Part shown: one piece after another, positions 1-8,771 of the stretch
How positions within the stretch are numbered: the first letter of the stretch is position 1
Layout: each line of letters begins with the position of its first letter
The notes under the pieces: generated by a model
Seen by the model: the letters and a program-made list of their open reading frames with translations, nothing else
What the model was told of the DNA's origin: nothing
Database searches by the model: none
Program-made: the position numbers and the translations under genes
Origin: Streptomyces sp. SAJ15
Lineage (GTDB): Bacteria > Actinomycetota > Actinomycetes > Streptomycetales > Streptomycetaceae
DNA length: 64,000 bases
Reading direction: 5' to 3'
Assembly (NCBI RefSeq): GCF_007595705.1
Contig: NZ_NISY01000021.1
Span: forward strand, 1-64,000

Positions 1-79
1 ACCGAACCCGGAAGCTAAGCCTTTCAGCGCCGATGGTACTGCAGGGGGGACCCTGTGGGAGAGTAGGACGCCGCCGAAC
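1..79 (+). rRNA. 5S ribosomal RNA, 3' part
   Basis: The window opens inside a 5S rRNA gene: the sequence reads through the conserved CCGAACCCGGAAGCTAAG block and ends in the GAGAGTAGGACGCCGCCGAAC 3' helix typical of high-GC actinomycetes. Roughly the first 40 nt lie outside the window. It is followed at once by an intrinsic terminator, so this is the end of an rRNA operon. The 3' end is placed by comparison with remembered actinomycete 5S sequences and may be off by one or two bases. Confidence 0.93.
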
Positions 80-87
80 AAATTTTG

Positions 88-131
88 AAAAAAGCTCTGT
101 CCCCGGTATTCACCGGGGACAGAGCTTTTTT
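88..131 (+). terminator. Intrinsic terminator of the rRNA operon
   Basis: A perfect 14-bp stem (94-107 with 112-125, loop ATTC) is flanked by six A before and six or seven T after. It is a classic bidirectional hairpin plus T-tract, rare in such GC-rich DNA, and separates the rRNA operon from the convergent minus-strand operon ending at 252. Confidence 0.95.
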
Positions 132-251
132 GCGTTTACCGGTCCTTTCTCGCTGCGAGGGTGAATGAGGGCGAGTGCGTACGCGTGCTCTGTCGGAGTC
201 GAAGCCGGGGCGGTAGCTGGTGGCTGGTATCTGGCGACCAGCCTCCGTCGG

Positions 252-2240
252 CTATCGCGCGAGCGTCTTGTGGGCGTCGGGCCAGCGGGTGCGGGCCTGC
301 TCCTGGGAACGCATCAGGGCCAGCGTCAGCAGGCCCTGGGAACCGCCCGCGGTCAGCAGATCCGGCAGGGCCGGGATGGGCGCCACCGCGGCCACATCGT
401 CCAGGACCAGCGTGAGTGGTGGGTCGAGCCGACCGGAGGATGACCGTTCGGCCATGCGCCGGCCGCGCTCGACCACGCTCGATGCGAGTGCGGTGAGCAG
501 CGGCATCGCACCCGGGTGGGTCCGTGGATCCTCGATGGATTCACCCACCACGTAGAGCGTTCCCCCCTCGGTGATGAATGACTCCAGCGCCAGCCCATCG
601 GCTCTGCCGGGGTTGCAGGCGTCCCGGATGTGAATGGAGGAGAGCGCGCCCAGAGCACGGGCCGTCAGCTCCTGTGCCATGTCGCGTCGTTCGGGGTGGG
701 CCGTCAGCGTGGCCTCCAGCTCCCCGGCCGTGCCGCCCGCCGCCTTCGGGTGTGTACGCAGGATCCGTACCGGCTCATGAGCCGCGTTGCCCTGCGCCCA
801 CCGGTGCACCTGGCGGAAGGGCCGGCCGTCCACCGCGGCGGCGTGCAGCCAGCAGCGCAGCAGCGTCTCCGCGGCCTCAGCCGTGGGCCGGTCCAGCGCG
901 TGCCCGGGCCGCACGGGGGCCAGCAGTGCCGCCGCGCGGGCCGCGGCGACCTCCCGGGCGGCGCACCCCGCCGCCGGGTTCCAGCGGAGCCTGGCGGGAG
1001 TGTCGAGGAGATGCGAGGGGTCGAAGACGTGCACCGGGCCCAGCTTCGCGCGGGCGTCCTTGGTGGTCTTCCAGAGTTCCGGGTCGCTGGTGACGGCGAG
1101 GACGGGGCCCTCGGCGTCCAGTACGGCGCGTACGGCGGCGTCTCCACGCTGGGTGCCGTAGATGAGGCGCGGAAGGGCCGCTTCGGACGCGGTGAACGCC
1201 GCTCCGCGCGGAGTGGGCACCGGACCGGTGTCGACACCGGCGGCCTGAGGACCCGACACATGTGGTCCCGACATGTGATGCCCTGACACATGAGGTGCCG
1301 GCACATGGGATCCCGTCATAGGGGGACTCGGGACGTGGGCTCCGGCGACGGGCGGGGCATCCGGAACCGGGGCCGTCAGCGGGCCTGTCGCGGCCTCTGA
1401 GGGGACGGAGGCGCCGTTGCTCGGCGCGGGTCGGCCGAGGGCCGCCGGATCGCCTTCGTAGGCGCTCAGGCCCTGGGGAAGCCCCGGAACGCCCGGCCCC
1501 GAGGGAGGGCCCGCTGCCCCGGGGGCCACCGCGCCCGCGACGTGGGGCTGTCCGGGGGCGCTGGGGCTCGGGATGGTGCCCGGAGGGGCCGCGTCGCCGC
1601 GGCCGAAGACGAAGGCGGTGTCCGCGTCGCGCGTCGCGGGGGGCGACGGCGTGGGCCGCGGGGCCGAGCGCGGGTCCGGGGCGGCCGGGAGCCGCCACCC
1701 GCCCGCCCCCATGCCGTCGCCGTCCGCACCCATGGCGTCCGCCGCGCCCGAGCCCATGCCCGTCGCCGGGCCCGCGCGGTGCGGATCCGTACCCGCGGCC
1801 TCCGCGGGGACCGCGCCCTTGAGGCGCTCGGCGCGGCGGCGGGCGCGCACCAGCCGGTAGCGCGTCGCCGTACCGATCACGAAGACGGCGAGGACGAACA
1901 GCACCATCAGCTCGCCGATGAGGATCCCCCAGAACAGCCCGTAACCGGACAGCTGGTCCGGCGGGGTGTCCGGCCAGGCGGTCGGCAGGTCCTGTGGCTC
2001 GCCGACCAGGTGTCGTAGTGCCATGGGCGTGCGCAGGAAGCTGACGTTCCGCGGCCAGGAGCCGTGGGCGAGCAGGGCCGAGAGCCCGGTCGCGGACCAC
2101 ACCAGCAGCGTCAGCCCGAGCAGCAAGCCGAGCACGCCGACCAGCAGGCCGTCCGGGATGCCACGCTCCGCCGACCCGCCGCGCCCGCGGGCCCCCGGCC
2201 CGCCGCCGTACCCGTCGCCCGGTCCCGGTCGCGCGCTCAT
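252..2240 (-). CDS. cmdA: TraG/VirD4-like coupling protein relative with degenerate ATPase site (CmdA-like)
   Basis: 662 aa. Two membrane segments lie near residues 30-55 and 100-125, then an Ala/Pro/Gly-rich linker to about 345 with short His-Val-Ser-Gly repeats near 300-330, then a domain resembling the TraM-recognition/coupling ATPase fold (GPVLAVTSDPELWKTT, then VHVFDPSHL, ending with LVLDDVAAVAPIPALPDL). The place where a P-loop would sit reads YGTQRGDAAVRAV, so the Walker A lysine is absent. The ORF stops about 40 residues after the Walker B-like LVLDD, sooner than usual for coupling proteins. ATG is one base after the stop of the upstream ATPase gene. Last gene of a six-gene operon. 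By position it matches S. coelicolor SCO4126 (cmdA); the symbol rests on remembered synteny. Confidence 0.75.
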   Translation of the reverse strand: MSARPGPGDGYGGGPGARGRGGSAERGIPDGLLVGVLGLLLGLTLLVWSATGLSALLAHGSWPRNVSFLRTPMALRHLVGEPQDLPTAWPDTPPDQLSGYGLFWGILIGELMVLFVLAVFVIGTATRYRLVRARRRAERLKGAVPAEAAGTDPHRAGPATGMGSGAADAMGADGDGMGAGGWRLPAAPDPRSAPRPTPSPPATRDADTAFVFGRGDAAPPGTIPSPSAPGQPHVAGAVAPGAAGPPSGPGVPGLPQGLSAYEGDPAALGRPAPSNGASVPSEAATGPLTAPVPDAPPVAGAHVPSPPMTGSHVPAPHVSGHHMSGPHVSGPQAAGVDTGPVPTPRGAAFTASEAALPRLIYGTQRGDAAVRAVLDAEGPVLAVTSDPELWKTTKDARAKLGPVHVFDPSHLLDTPARLRWNPAAGCAAREVAAARAAALLAPVRPGHALDRPTAEAAETLLRCWLHAAAVDGRPFRQVHRWAQGNAAHEPVRILRTHPKAAGGTAGELEATLTAHPERRDMAQELTARALGALSSIHIRDACNPGRADGLALESFITEGGTLYVVGESIEDPRTHPGAMPLLTALASSVVERGRRMAERSSSGRLDPPLTLVLDDVAAVAPIPALPDLLTAGGSQGLLTLALMRSQEQARTRWPDAHKTLAR

Positions 2241-2241
2241 G

Positions 2242-3687
2242 TCACGCCACCGTCGACCCGTACGACGACCCGCCGTACGCCGCGTCGGCGGTCGCCGCCG
2301 CCTCCTCGGCCAGGTGTTGCTCCACGGAGGCGGCCGCGCGCTCCTCGGCCTCCGCGTCCGCGCGGGCGGCGAGCTCCAGGGCGAGCCCGTCCTCCGTCAT
2401 CGCGCGGTCGGTGTAGACGAGGGGCCGTTCCGCCTCGGTGATCAGGTGCTTGACCACTTGGACGTTGCCGTTGACATCCCAGACCGCGATGCCCGGGGTG
2501 AGGGTGGGGATGATCTCGACCGCCCAGCGGGGCAGGCCGAGCACGCGTCCGGTGGCGCGGGCCTCGTCCGCCTTCTGGGCGTAGATGGTGCGGGTCGAGG
2601 CCATCTTGAGGATCGCCGCGGCCTCCTTGGCGGCGGCGCCGTCGACCACGTCCGAGAGGTGGTGGACGACGGCCACGAACGACAGGCCGAGACGGCGGCC
2701 GAACTTCAGCAGCCGCTGGAAGAGCTGGGCGACGAACGGGCTGTTGATGATGTGCCACGCCTCTTCGACCAGGAAGATGCGCTTCTTGCGGTCAGGCCGG
2801 ATCCAGGTGTGCTCCAGCCAGACGCCGACGATGGCCATGAGGATGGGCATCGCGATCGAGTTGCGGTCGATGTGCGAGAGGTCGAAGACGATCAGGGGCG
2901 CTTCGAGGTCGATGCCGGCGGTGGTCGGGCCGTCGAACATGCCGCGCAGGTCGCCGTCGACCAGACGGTCCAGTACCAGGGCGACGTCCAGGCCCCAGGC
3001 CCGCACGTCGTCTATGTCGACGTTCATCGACTCGGCCGACTCGGCCTCCGGGTGGCGCAGCTGCTCCACGATGTCGGTGAGGACGGGCTGGCGGTCGACG
3101 ATGGTCTCGTTGACGTAGGCGTGGGCGACCTTCAGGGCGAAGCCGGAGCGCTCGTCCAGGCCGTGCCCCATGGCGACCTCGATGATCGTACGCAGCAGGG
3201 CCAGCTGTCCGGTCGTGGTGATCGACGGGTCGAGCGGGTTGAGCCGGATGCCGCCCTCGCGGGCGGTCATCGGGTCGAGCCGGATGGGGGTTATCCCCAG
3301 CTCCTGGGCGATGAGGTTCCACTCGCCGACGCCGTCCTCGCCCTGTGCGTCGAGCACGACGACCTGGCGGTCGCGGAACCGGAGCTGGCGGAGGACGTAG
3401 GTCTTCTCCAGGGCCGACTTGCCGTTGCCGGACTCGCCCAGGACCAGCCAGTGCGGGGCGGGCAGCTGCTGCCCGTACAGCTGGAAGGGGTCGTAGATAT
3501 AGCCCTTACCGGAGTAGACCTCCCGGCCGATGATCACCCCCGAGTCGCCGAGGCCCGGAGCCGCGGTGGGCAGATAGACGGCCTGCGCCTGCCCCGTGGA
3601 CGTGCGGACCGGCAGCCGTGTCGTCTCCACCTTTCCGAACAGCAGACTGGTGAAGGCGTCGGTGACGGCGCCAATCGGATCGACCAC
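2242..3687 (-). CDS. cmdB: VirB4-type conjugation ATPase (CmdB-like)
   Basis: 481 aa, cytosolic. Walker A is GESGNGKS at residues 84-91 and Walker B is IFLVEEA at 304-310, both intact, with the VirB4/TrbE-type LDAQGEDG segment between. It is shorter than a full VirB4 (about 600-850 aa) because the N-terminal VirB4 domain is missing; that part may be supplied by the upstream gene. Start is GTG, with GAGAGGGG about 10 nt upstream and 40 nt after the upstream stop. Expected role is energising a membrane secretion complex. In S. coelicolor the matching gene (recalled as SCO4127, cmdB) affects sporulation, chromosome segregation and antibiotic production. Confidence 0.85.
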   Translation of the reverse strand: MVDPIGAVTDAFTSLLFGKVETTRLPVRTSTGQAQAVYLPTAAPGLGDSGVIIGREVYSGKGYIYDPFQLYGQQLPAPHWLVLGESGNGKSALEKTYVLRQLRFRDRQVVVLDAQGEDGVGEWNLIAQELGITPIRLDPMTAREGGIRLNPLDPSITTTGQLALLRTIIEVAMGHGLDERSGFALKVAHAYVNETIVDRQPVLTDIVEQLRHPEAESAESMNVDIDDVRAWGLDVALVLDRLVDGDLRGMFDGPTTAGIDLEAPLIVFDLSHIDRNSIAMPILMAIVGVWLEHTWIRPDRKKRIFLVEEAWHIINSPFVAQLFQRLLKFGRRLGLSFVAVVHHLSDVVDGAAAKEAAAILKMASTRTIYAQKADEARATGRVLGLPRWAVEIIPTLTPGIAVWDVNGNVQVVKHLITEAERPLVYTDRAMTEDGLALELAARADAEAEERAAASVEQHLAEEAAATADAAYGGSSYGSTVA

Positions 3688-3727
3688 GGCAGAACCCCTC
3701 TCGTCCTCTCTACTCTCTCCGGAGCCG

Positions 3728-5287
3728 CTACCGGCGGATGCCGGTGGCGAACGGCAGGGTGTTCACGAAGGCCCGGTGGTGTTCGCGGTCGCACCACTCC
3801 AGCTTCAGATAGCTCTTGCCGGCGGAGGCCCGGATGGTCCGCTTGTCGCGCCCGAGTGCCTCGGGGGAGCGGGCGGAGACGGTGATGTAGCCGACGAGGT
3901 TGACGCCGGCGGCGCCGCTGGCGAGGTCCTCGCCGCGCTGGTCGAGCCGGCCGTGGGCGGCGATGTCGCGCGGGTCGACGGTGCGGTTCATCTTCGCCGC
4001 GCGGCTGGCCTCGGCCTCGTCGTTGGTCTTCTCGGTCAGCATCCGTTCGATGGCGACCTCGGTCGGCTCCAGGTCCATGCAGACCGCGACGGTGCGGATG
4101 ACGTCGGGGGTGTGGACGAGCAGGGGCGCCAGGAAGTTGACGCCCACGGGGGTCATGGGCCACTCCTTCACCCACGCGGTGGCGTGGCACCAGGGCTCGC
4201 GGGTGCTCGACTCGCGGGTCTTGGCCTGGAGGTACGTCGGCTCCATCGCGTCCAGCTCGGCCGGCCAGGCGTTGCGCTGGGTCATGGCCTGGATGTGGTC
4301 GATGGGGTGGTCCGGGTCGTACATGGAGTGGATCAGGGAGGCCAGCCGGCCCTGGCCGAGCGGCTGCCGGACCCGGATGTCGGCCTCGGCGAGCCGGGCG
4401 CAGATGTCGGTCAGCTCGCGGGCCATGACCACGGCAAGACCGGCGTCCTTGTCGAGCTTGCGGGTGCCCGCGGTGTGGCGGGCCGCGCGGGCGATGGCCT
4501 GCGCCTCGTTGGCGAGCTCGCGGGTGTAGTGCATGCAGGCGACGAGGTAGGCGCGGTGCTGCTCGGAGGAGGTGGAGACCATCGACTGGAGCTGGTCGTA
4601 GGAGTCCTTGAGCCAGCCGGGCGCGTCGGGGTCGCCGCGCCGCTCGACGTCCTTGGCGTGCGCGTCGGGGTCGGCCGGGAGCGTACGGGCCAGCATCTGC
4701 AGCCGGGTGACGAAGCCGTCCCCGTTGGCGACGTGCTTGAGCAGGGTGCCGAACCGGTCGACCAGGGCCTCCTGGTCCTCGCTGTCGCGCAGGCCCACGC
4801 CCGGGCCCTCGATCTCGATGGCGGCGGTGACGGTGCGGCGGTCGGCGTGCAGCAGGACGGCGATCTCGTCCGGGCCGAAGGGGGCGGCGAGCCAGCTGAT
4901 GCGACCGATGCCGGGCGGCGGGCCGACCTCGATCTCCCGGCCGTCGAAGCGGGTGCCGGCCTCGGCCGCGACCGAGCGGTAGGTGCCGCTCTTGCGGACC
5001 GTCCGCTTGTACGAGCGTTTGACTTCGAACCACTTGTAGAAGGTGCGGCCGTTGTACGGCACGTAGACGGCGGCCAGGGCGAGCGTCGGGAAACCGACCA
5101 GGGTGACGATGCGCAGGGTGAGCAGCGGCACCAGCAGGCCGCACATCATGCCGATGAACGCGCCGGCGATGATCAGGGTGATCTCGCCGGTCTCGCGGTT
5201 CTTGCCGACGATCGCGCTGGGACGGGCGCGACCGATGAGATAGGTACGGCGGGGCGTGATGGGGTGGGACTGGGCCTCAATCGTCAA
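3728..5287 (-). CDS. cmdC: PrgI/SCO6880-type membrane protein of the T4SS-like operon
   Basis: 519 aa. Two adjacent membrane helices at about residues 36-85 precede a long soluble region, the layout of the SCO6880 family (PrgI-like membrane anchor plus a VirB4 N-terminal-like domain). The start is TTG: its T overlaps the TGA of the upstream gene as TTGA, which implies translational coupling and decides the start. With the short downstream ATPase this looks like a VirB4 split over two genes. Function is inferred from family and context only. By synteny it is the third cmd gene. Confidence 0.78.
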   Translation of the reverse strand: MTIEAQSHPITPRRTYLIGRARPSAIVGKNRETGEITLIIAGAFIGMMCGLLVPLLTLRIVTLVGFPTLALAAVYVPYNGRTFYKWFEVKRSYKRTVRKSGTYRSVAAEAGTRFDGREIEVGPPPGIGRISWLAAPFGPDEIAVLLHADRRTVTAAIEIEGPGVGLRDSEDQEALVDRFGTLLKHVANGDGFVTRLQMLARTLPADPDAHAKDVERRGDPDAPGWLKDSYDQLQSMVSTSSEQHRAYLVACMHYTRELANEAQAIARAARHTAGTRKLDKDAGLAVVMARELTDICARLAEADIRVRQPLGQGRLASLIHSMYDPDHPIDHIQAMTQRNAWPAELDAMEPTYLQAKTRESSTREPWCHATAWVKEWPMTPVGVNFLAPLLVHTPDVIRTVAVCMDLEPTEVAIERMLTEKTNDEAEASRAAKMNRTVDPRDIAAHGRLDQRGEDLASGAAGVNLVGYITVSARSPEALGRDKRTIRASAGKSYLKLEWCDREHHRAFVNTLPFATGIRR

Positions 5288-6603
5288 CGCCGGTCACCTC
5301 CCGGATGGTTGCTGGTGCGGTTGGACGGGGTGGTGCGGGGGGCGGGGGTGCCGGCGGTGGAGCCGACGCCGGCGCCGCCCGAGCCGGACGTGGAGCCGCC
5401 GCCTCCGGAACGGGTGCTGTGGGCGGCGACCCCGCCGGAGACGGGGTTGGCCGGCTTGGGCTGACCACCGCCGCGGGCGCCCCCGCCGGCGTCGCCACCG
5501 GTGCCGCGGGCGCTGTGGGTGGTGATGCCCTGCTTCACCAGCGCGGCAGGGGAGCTGACGATCGCCGCGGCCTGGCGCGAGGCCGGGTCGGCGCTGGCGC
5601 TGCGGGCCTTGACGATCTCGTCGCCGAAGCCGGGGACGAAGCGGTAGATCATCGCGCTGGCGAAGATGGCCAGGATGATGATCGACAGACCGGAGACGAC
5701 CGCGGAGAACGCGTCCGGCCCCTCCTCGTCGGCGGACAGCGCGCCGGCCAGGGCGAGTACGACGACGATGACCGGCTTCACCAGGATGACGGCGATCATG
5801 ATCCCGGCCCAGCGGCGCACATGGCCCCACATGTTCTTGTCGACCAGCCCGGCGTACACGGCGGTGCCCAGCAGCGCCCCCACGTAGAGCAGGGCGGCCC
5901 GGATCACCAGCTCCAGGCAGAGCACGCCCGCGGCCAGGATGGTCACCAGCGAGACGACGATCAGCATGATCGGTCCGCCACCGATGTCCTCGTCCTTCTT
6001 GAGCGCCTGCGCGAACGAGCCGAAGAAGGCGTCGTTGTCGGCGCCGGTGCCCGAGGCGATGGCGTCGGTGACCGCGTCGGTCGCCGTGACCACCGTGTAG
6101 AGGATCAGCGGTGTGAAGGCCGAGGCCAGCACCGTCAGCCACAGGAAGCCGATCGCCTCGCTGATCGCCTCGGTGAAGGGCACGCCACGGATGGCGCGCT
6201 TGGCCACGGCGAGCAGCCAGAGGATCAGGGTGAGGATGGTCGAGGCGGCGAAGACCACCGCGTACTGGCGCAGGAACGCTTCGTTGGTGAAGTCGACGCT
6301 GGCCGTCTCCTCGACGAGCTTGGAGACCTTGCCCACGATCCACGCGGCGGCGTCGGCACAACCACGGGCCAGGGAGGCGGCGGGGTCGAGGGGGGCGGAG
6401 GGGTCCGTCAGATCTGATGGGGAATGATCCCCGTCACCAGGCTTGCAGAGGTCCTTGAACTCTTCGGGGTAGTCCTCACAGTTCTTCCCCGAGGGCCTGG
6501 GTGAAGGATCGGCATGCGCCTGAGTCGCCAGCGTCAGCACGGCTGTGTGGGCGGCTGCCAAGACGGTGGCGAACGAGAAGAGGCCACGGCGGTTAACGGG
6601 CAT
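5284..6603 (-). CDS. cmdD: VirB6/TrbL-like polytopic membrane protein
   Basis: About 439 aa from the ATG at 6603, chosen because it gives a clean signal peptide (MPVNRRGLFSFATVLAAA to AHA) and has GGAGGG 8 nt upstream. The ORF extends upstream to 6723 but that part lacks signal features. After a charged linker there are about six membrane helices (roughly residues 95-345) and a Gly/Ser/Thr-rich tail, as in VirB6/TrbL channel components. It overlaps the end of the upstream gene by 11 nt and the start of the downstream gene by 4 nt, so the operon is tightly coupled. Confidence 0.78.
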   Translation of the reverse strand: MPVNRRGLFSFATVLAAAHTAVLTLATQAHADPSPRPSGKNCEDYPEEFKDLCKPGDGDHSPSDLTDPSAPLDPAASLARGCADAAAWIVGKVSKLVEETASVDFTNEAFLRQYAVVFAASTILTLILWLLAVAKRAIRGVPFTEAISEAIGFLWLTVLASAFTPLILYTVVTATDAVTDAIASGTGADNDAFFGSFAQALKKDEDIGGGPIMLIVVSLVTILAAGVLCLELVIRAALLYVGALLGTAVYAGLVDKNMWGHVRRWAGIMIAVILVKPVIVVVLALAGALSADEEGPDAFSAVVSGLSIIILAIFASAMIYRFVPGFGDEIVKARSASADPASRQAAAIVSSPAALVKQGITTHSARGTGGDAGGGARGGGQPKPANPVSGGVAAHSTRSGGGGSTSGSGGAGVGSTAGTPAPRTTPSNRTSNHPGGDRR

Positions 6604-7471
6604 ACGTGAACCCTCCGAACCCTTGCACGGCATCAGCCATCTCCTCGGCCGAGGAAGCTGCCTGGTCACGGCCGACGGGCGTCGGTCCGTCCTTCTGCGT
6701 GACACCGGTGATCTTCCAGTCACCGTTGATCCACTTCAGCTCGAACGTCCTGGTGTACCAGTTCTCGGATACCGGGTTCGTGGAGCCTGTGCCGGCCATC
6801 CCGAGAAGAGAGGAGCACCACACGGCAACGCTTGCCGTGTCTCCCTCGAACTTCTCCGCTCTGGCGCCCACTGGCGTGGTGCGTGAGACGAAGGTCATGC
6901 CCTCGGGAACATCCCCGTTGGGCTTGAGGCCGACCGCACCGAGGAGATCCTTGTCTGTGTAGACCTTGTCCAGGTCGCTCTGCTTGGTCTCGGCGGTTCC
7001 TGGGGCGTAAATGGTTCCCACGATGGCGCGCCGGCTCTCGGTCCGGAACATCTCCGCCGACCCCAGCGCCACCGCGTAGTTCGCCGCCGCGCTCTGGGCG
7101 CCTTGCTCCGACTGGGCGAAGCCGGTGGCGATGCCGGTTGCCGTGTCCTTGCCGGAGACGGGTCGTTCCCCCGTGGGGGCCGTCGACTGGGCCTTGGGGT
7201 CGCGGCCACCGGAGGAGCCGTCGGAGTCGGAGTCGCCGGAGCCGCCGCCGCGGTTGGCGAAGGCGATGGCGGCGATGAGGAGGACCACCACGCTGACGAC
7301 GGTGATGAGGTTGCGGCTGGGTTTGGCGGTGCGGGCGCCGCGGCGCGGGGAGCCGAAGGCGTCCGCATCGCCTTCGGGAAGACGGGTACGCGTCAGATGA
7401 CCGCCGCCGGAGCGGCCGGCGTCGCCGCCGTAGCCGTCGCCGCCGTAGCCGTCGTCGCCGCCGAGACTCAT
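6593..7471 (-). CDS. cmdE: Single-pass membrane protein, possibly VirB8/TcpC-like
   Basis: 292 aa. A Gly/Asp-rich cytosolic N-terminus (about 45 residues) is followed by one membrane helix (about 52-70), a low-complexity Ser/Gly/Asp linker and an extracytoplasmic domain of about 170 residues ending in a WINGDWKITGV segment typical of NTF2-like folds. VirB8 and TcpC of Gram-positive conjugation systems have this topology and fold. The assignment is by topology, fold hints and context, not by clear sequence identity. ATG at 7471. Confidence 0.7.
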   Translation of the reverse strand: MSLGGDDGYGGDGYGGDAGRSGGGHLTRTRLPEGDADAFGSPRRGARTAKPSRNLITVVSVVVLLIAAIAFANRGGGSGDSDSDGSSGGRDPKAQSTAPTGERPVSGKDTATGIATGFAQSEQGAQSAAANYAVALGSAEMFRTESRRAIVGTIYAPGTAETKQSDLDKVYTDKDLLGAVGLKPNGDVPEGMTFVSRTTPVGARAEKFEGDTASVAVWCSSLLGMAGTGSTNPVSENWYTRTFELKWINGDWKITGVTQKDGPTPVGRDQAASSAEEMADAVQGFGGFTYAR

Positions 7472-7782
7472 CGCGCGTACGCCCCTTCAGCCGTCACTGT
7501 CATGCCGCCCACATATGACGGTAGCGGCGCGGACGGCTGATCGGGGACGACGGTGTGAGTGCACATCAGGCTGACACGACCTCAGCAGGAGGACCGGAGG
7601 CGGCGGCCTCGGTGGGGGAGGGGGACCGGTGGGGGTGTGAATGGGGCGGGAGCATGAGCGGGAGGGGCGTCGGGAAGCCGGGCGCCCGTACGCCCAGACG
7701 GGTGGCCGGGCGGGTGTCGGGGCGTACGGACGGCGTACCGACGCCGCGCGATGGAGCGGGGTCGAGCGGATCGGACCGGGGG
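7472..7782. other. 311-bp gap inside the cmd-like operon
   Basis: No ORF with convincing coding features lies between the 102-aa pilin-like gene and the next operon gene. The stretch is GC-rich with short G-runs. It may hold an internal promoter or processing signal, but no clear hairpin or known motif was seen. Confidence 0.4.
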
Positions 7783-8091
7783 TCAGATGGCCATGCCGTA
7801 CACGATCGTGAACAGCGTGCCCAGGGATCCGATGATGAACACTCCGGTCAGGCCGGCCACGATCAGACCCTTGCCCTGCTCGGCGCTGAAGGTGTCGCGC
7901 AGGGCGGTGGCGCCGATGCGCTGCTTCGCCGCTCCCCAGATGGCGATGCCGAGGCAGAGCAGGATGGAGACCGCCATCACGACCTCGATCATCACCTGAG
8001 CCTCGGCGCCCAGCCTCCCGAAGGGGCCCCAGTCTGGGGCGATCCCGCCGATGATGGTCGTGATGTCGCCCTTGTCGGCCGCCAGCAACAT
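7783..8091 (-). CDS. cmdF: Small two-helix membrane protein, VirB2/TrbC pilin-like
   Basis: 102 aa. Two hydrophobic helices (about residues 35-53 and 76-100) are separated by a short charged loop with Lys/Arg, and a short N-terminus faces outward. Size and topology match VirB2/TrbC-type pilin subunits and the small membrane proteins of Gram-positive T4SS operons. First gene of the minus-strand operon, so presumably most highly expressed. By synteny it is the last-numbered cmd gene (recalled SCO4131). Confidence 0.72.
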   Translation of the reverse strand: MLLAADKGDITTIIGGIAPDWGPFGRLGAEAQVMIEVVMAVSILLCLGIAIWGAAKQRIGATALRDTFSAEQGKGLIVAGLTGVFIIGSLGTLFTIVYGMAI

Positions 8092-8771
8092 TTGAACTCA
8101 CCGCCCCTTATGGGTCGTTGTGTGCGCCTGCCGTGTGTAACGCACGTTCAGGCTCTATCTTCGCCGACGTTGCCGCTCTCGCATGTCGACTTGACGGCAT
8201 TTCTTGCCGGATCGGGTCCGTGTTGTAGACCACGCTCGCCCGACTGGGTGCTGGGAGTGTCGACAGGGCGACTTGGCGTCACTCTGTGTATCATGGCCGG
8301 TCACGCGCGGCAATCGCCGAGCGGTCGCCGAGCGGTCGGCGGGTAATCGCCGGGCGATCGCCGGCAGTCCGGGCCGGGTAGCGGGCCGCAGGGGCGAAGG
8401 GGCGACTTCCGTGGTCTCGCCGTGGGGCACGGCGGCGCCGGGGGCCCCGCCGCCCCGGGTGGCTCCCGGGCCGACTGCCGGGCCTCGGCGACTCCGGGAA
8501 GACCGTGTACGTTCGGCGGCTGATGTGGAGTCACGCCGTCCGGTGGCCTGCCGTCCGACGGCTCCGGGGCGTCGACCACCCGGCCGCTCCCGTGCCCGGC
8601 CGCTCCCGTGTCCGTGCCCGGCCGCTCCCGTGTCCGTGTCCGACCGTTCCGGTGTCCGTTCACCCGGCCCCGACCTCGGCCCCCTGCCCCTGGCCCGCCC
8701 CCGGCGGGTCATTTCGCGCCGTGCATGCGGAAACACGTTCGTAAGGTCGTCGCATGGGGGAGGATTGGCGA
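8092..8771. promoter_or_regulatory. Divergent intergenic region of the T4SS-like operon and wall hydrolase
   Basis: About 680 bp with no convincing gene. It must contain the promoter of the minus-strand operon and of the plus-strand hydrolase. It includes short repeats of CGGTCGCCGAGCGGTCG type near 8320-8345 and a 22-bp tandem repeat at 8597-8662. No standard promoter elements can be assigned with confidence. Confidence 0.4.
8597..8662. repeat. 22-bp tandem repeat, three copies
   Basis: Three successive units of CCGGCCGCTCCCGTGTCCGT type; the first two are nearly identical and the third diverged (CCGACCGTTCCGGTGTCCGT). Located about 100 bp upstream of the hydrolase gene. Confidence 0.75.

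Noticed and set aside
1966..3885. 639-aa plus-strand ORF
   Set aside because: Shadow of the minus-strand VirB4-like ATPase and its neighbour; Arg/Gly/Val-rich with no domain, while the minus strand has intact Walker motifs.
252..8091. Integrative conjugative element
   Set aside because: Secretion-like genes suggested an ICE, but no relaxase, replication gene, integrase, att repeat or composition shift was seen, and the cluster is recalled as conserved in Streptomyces chromosomes.
8155..8771. Long ORFs on both strands in the cmd/hydrolase intergenic region
   Set aside because: Arg/Pro/Gly-rich with no ribosome binding site; they arise from GC content and the 22-bp repeat.
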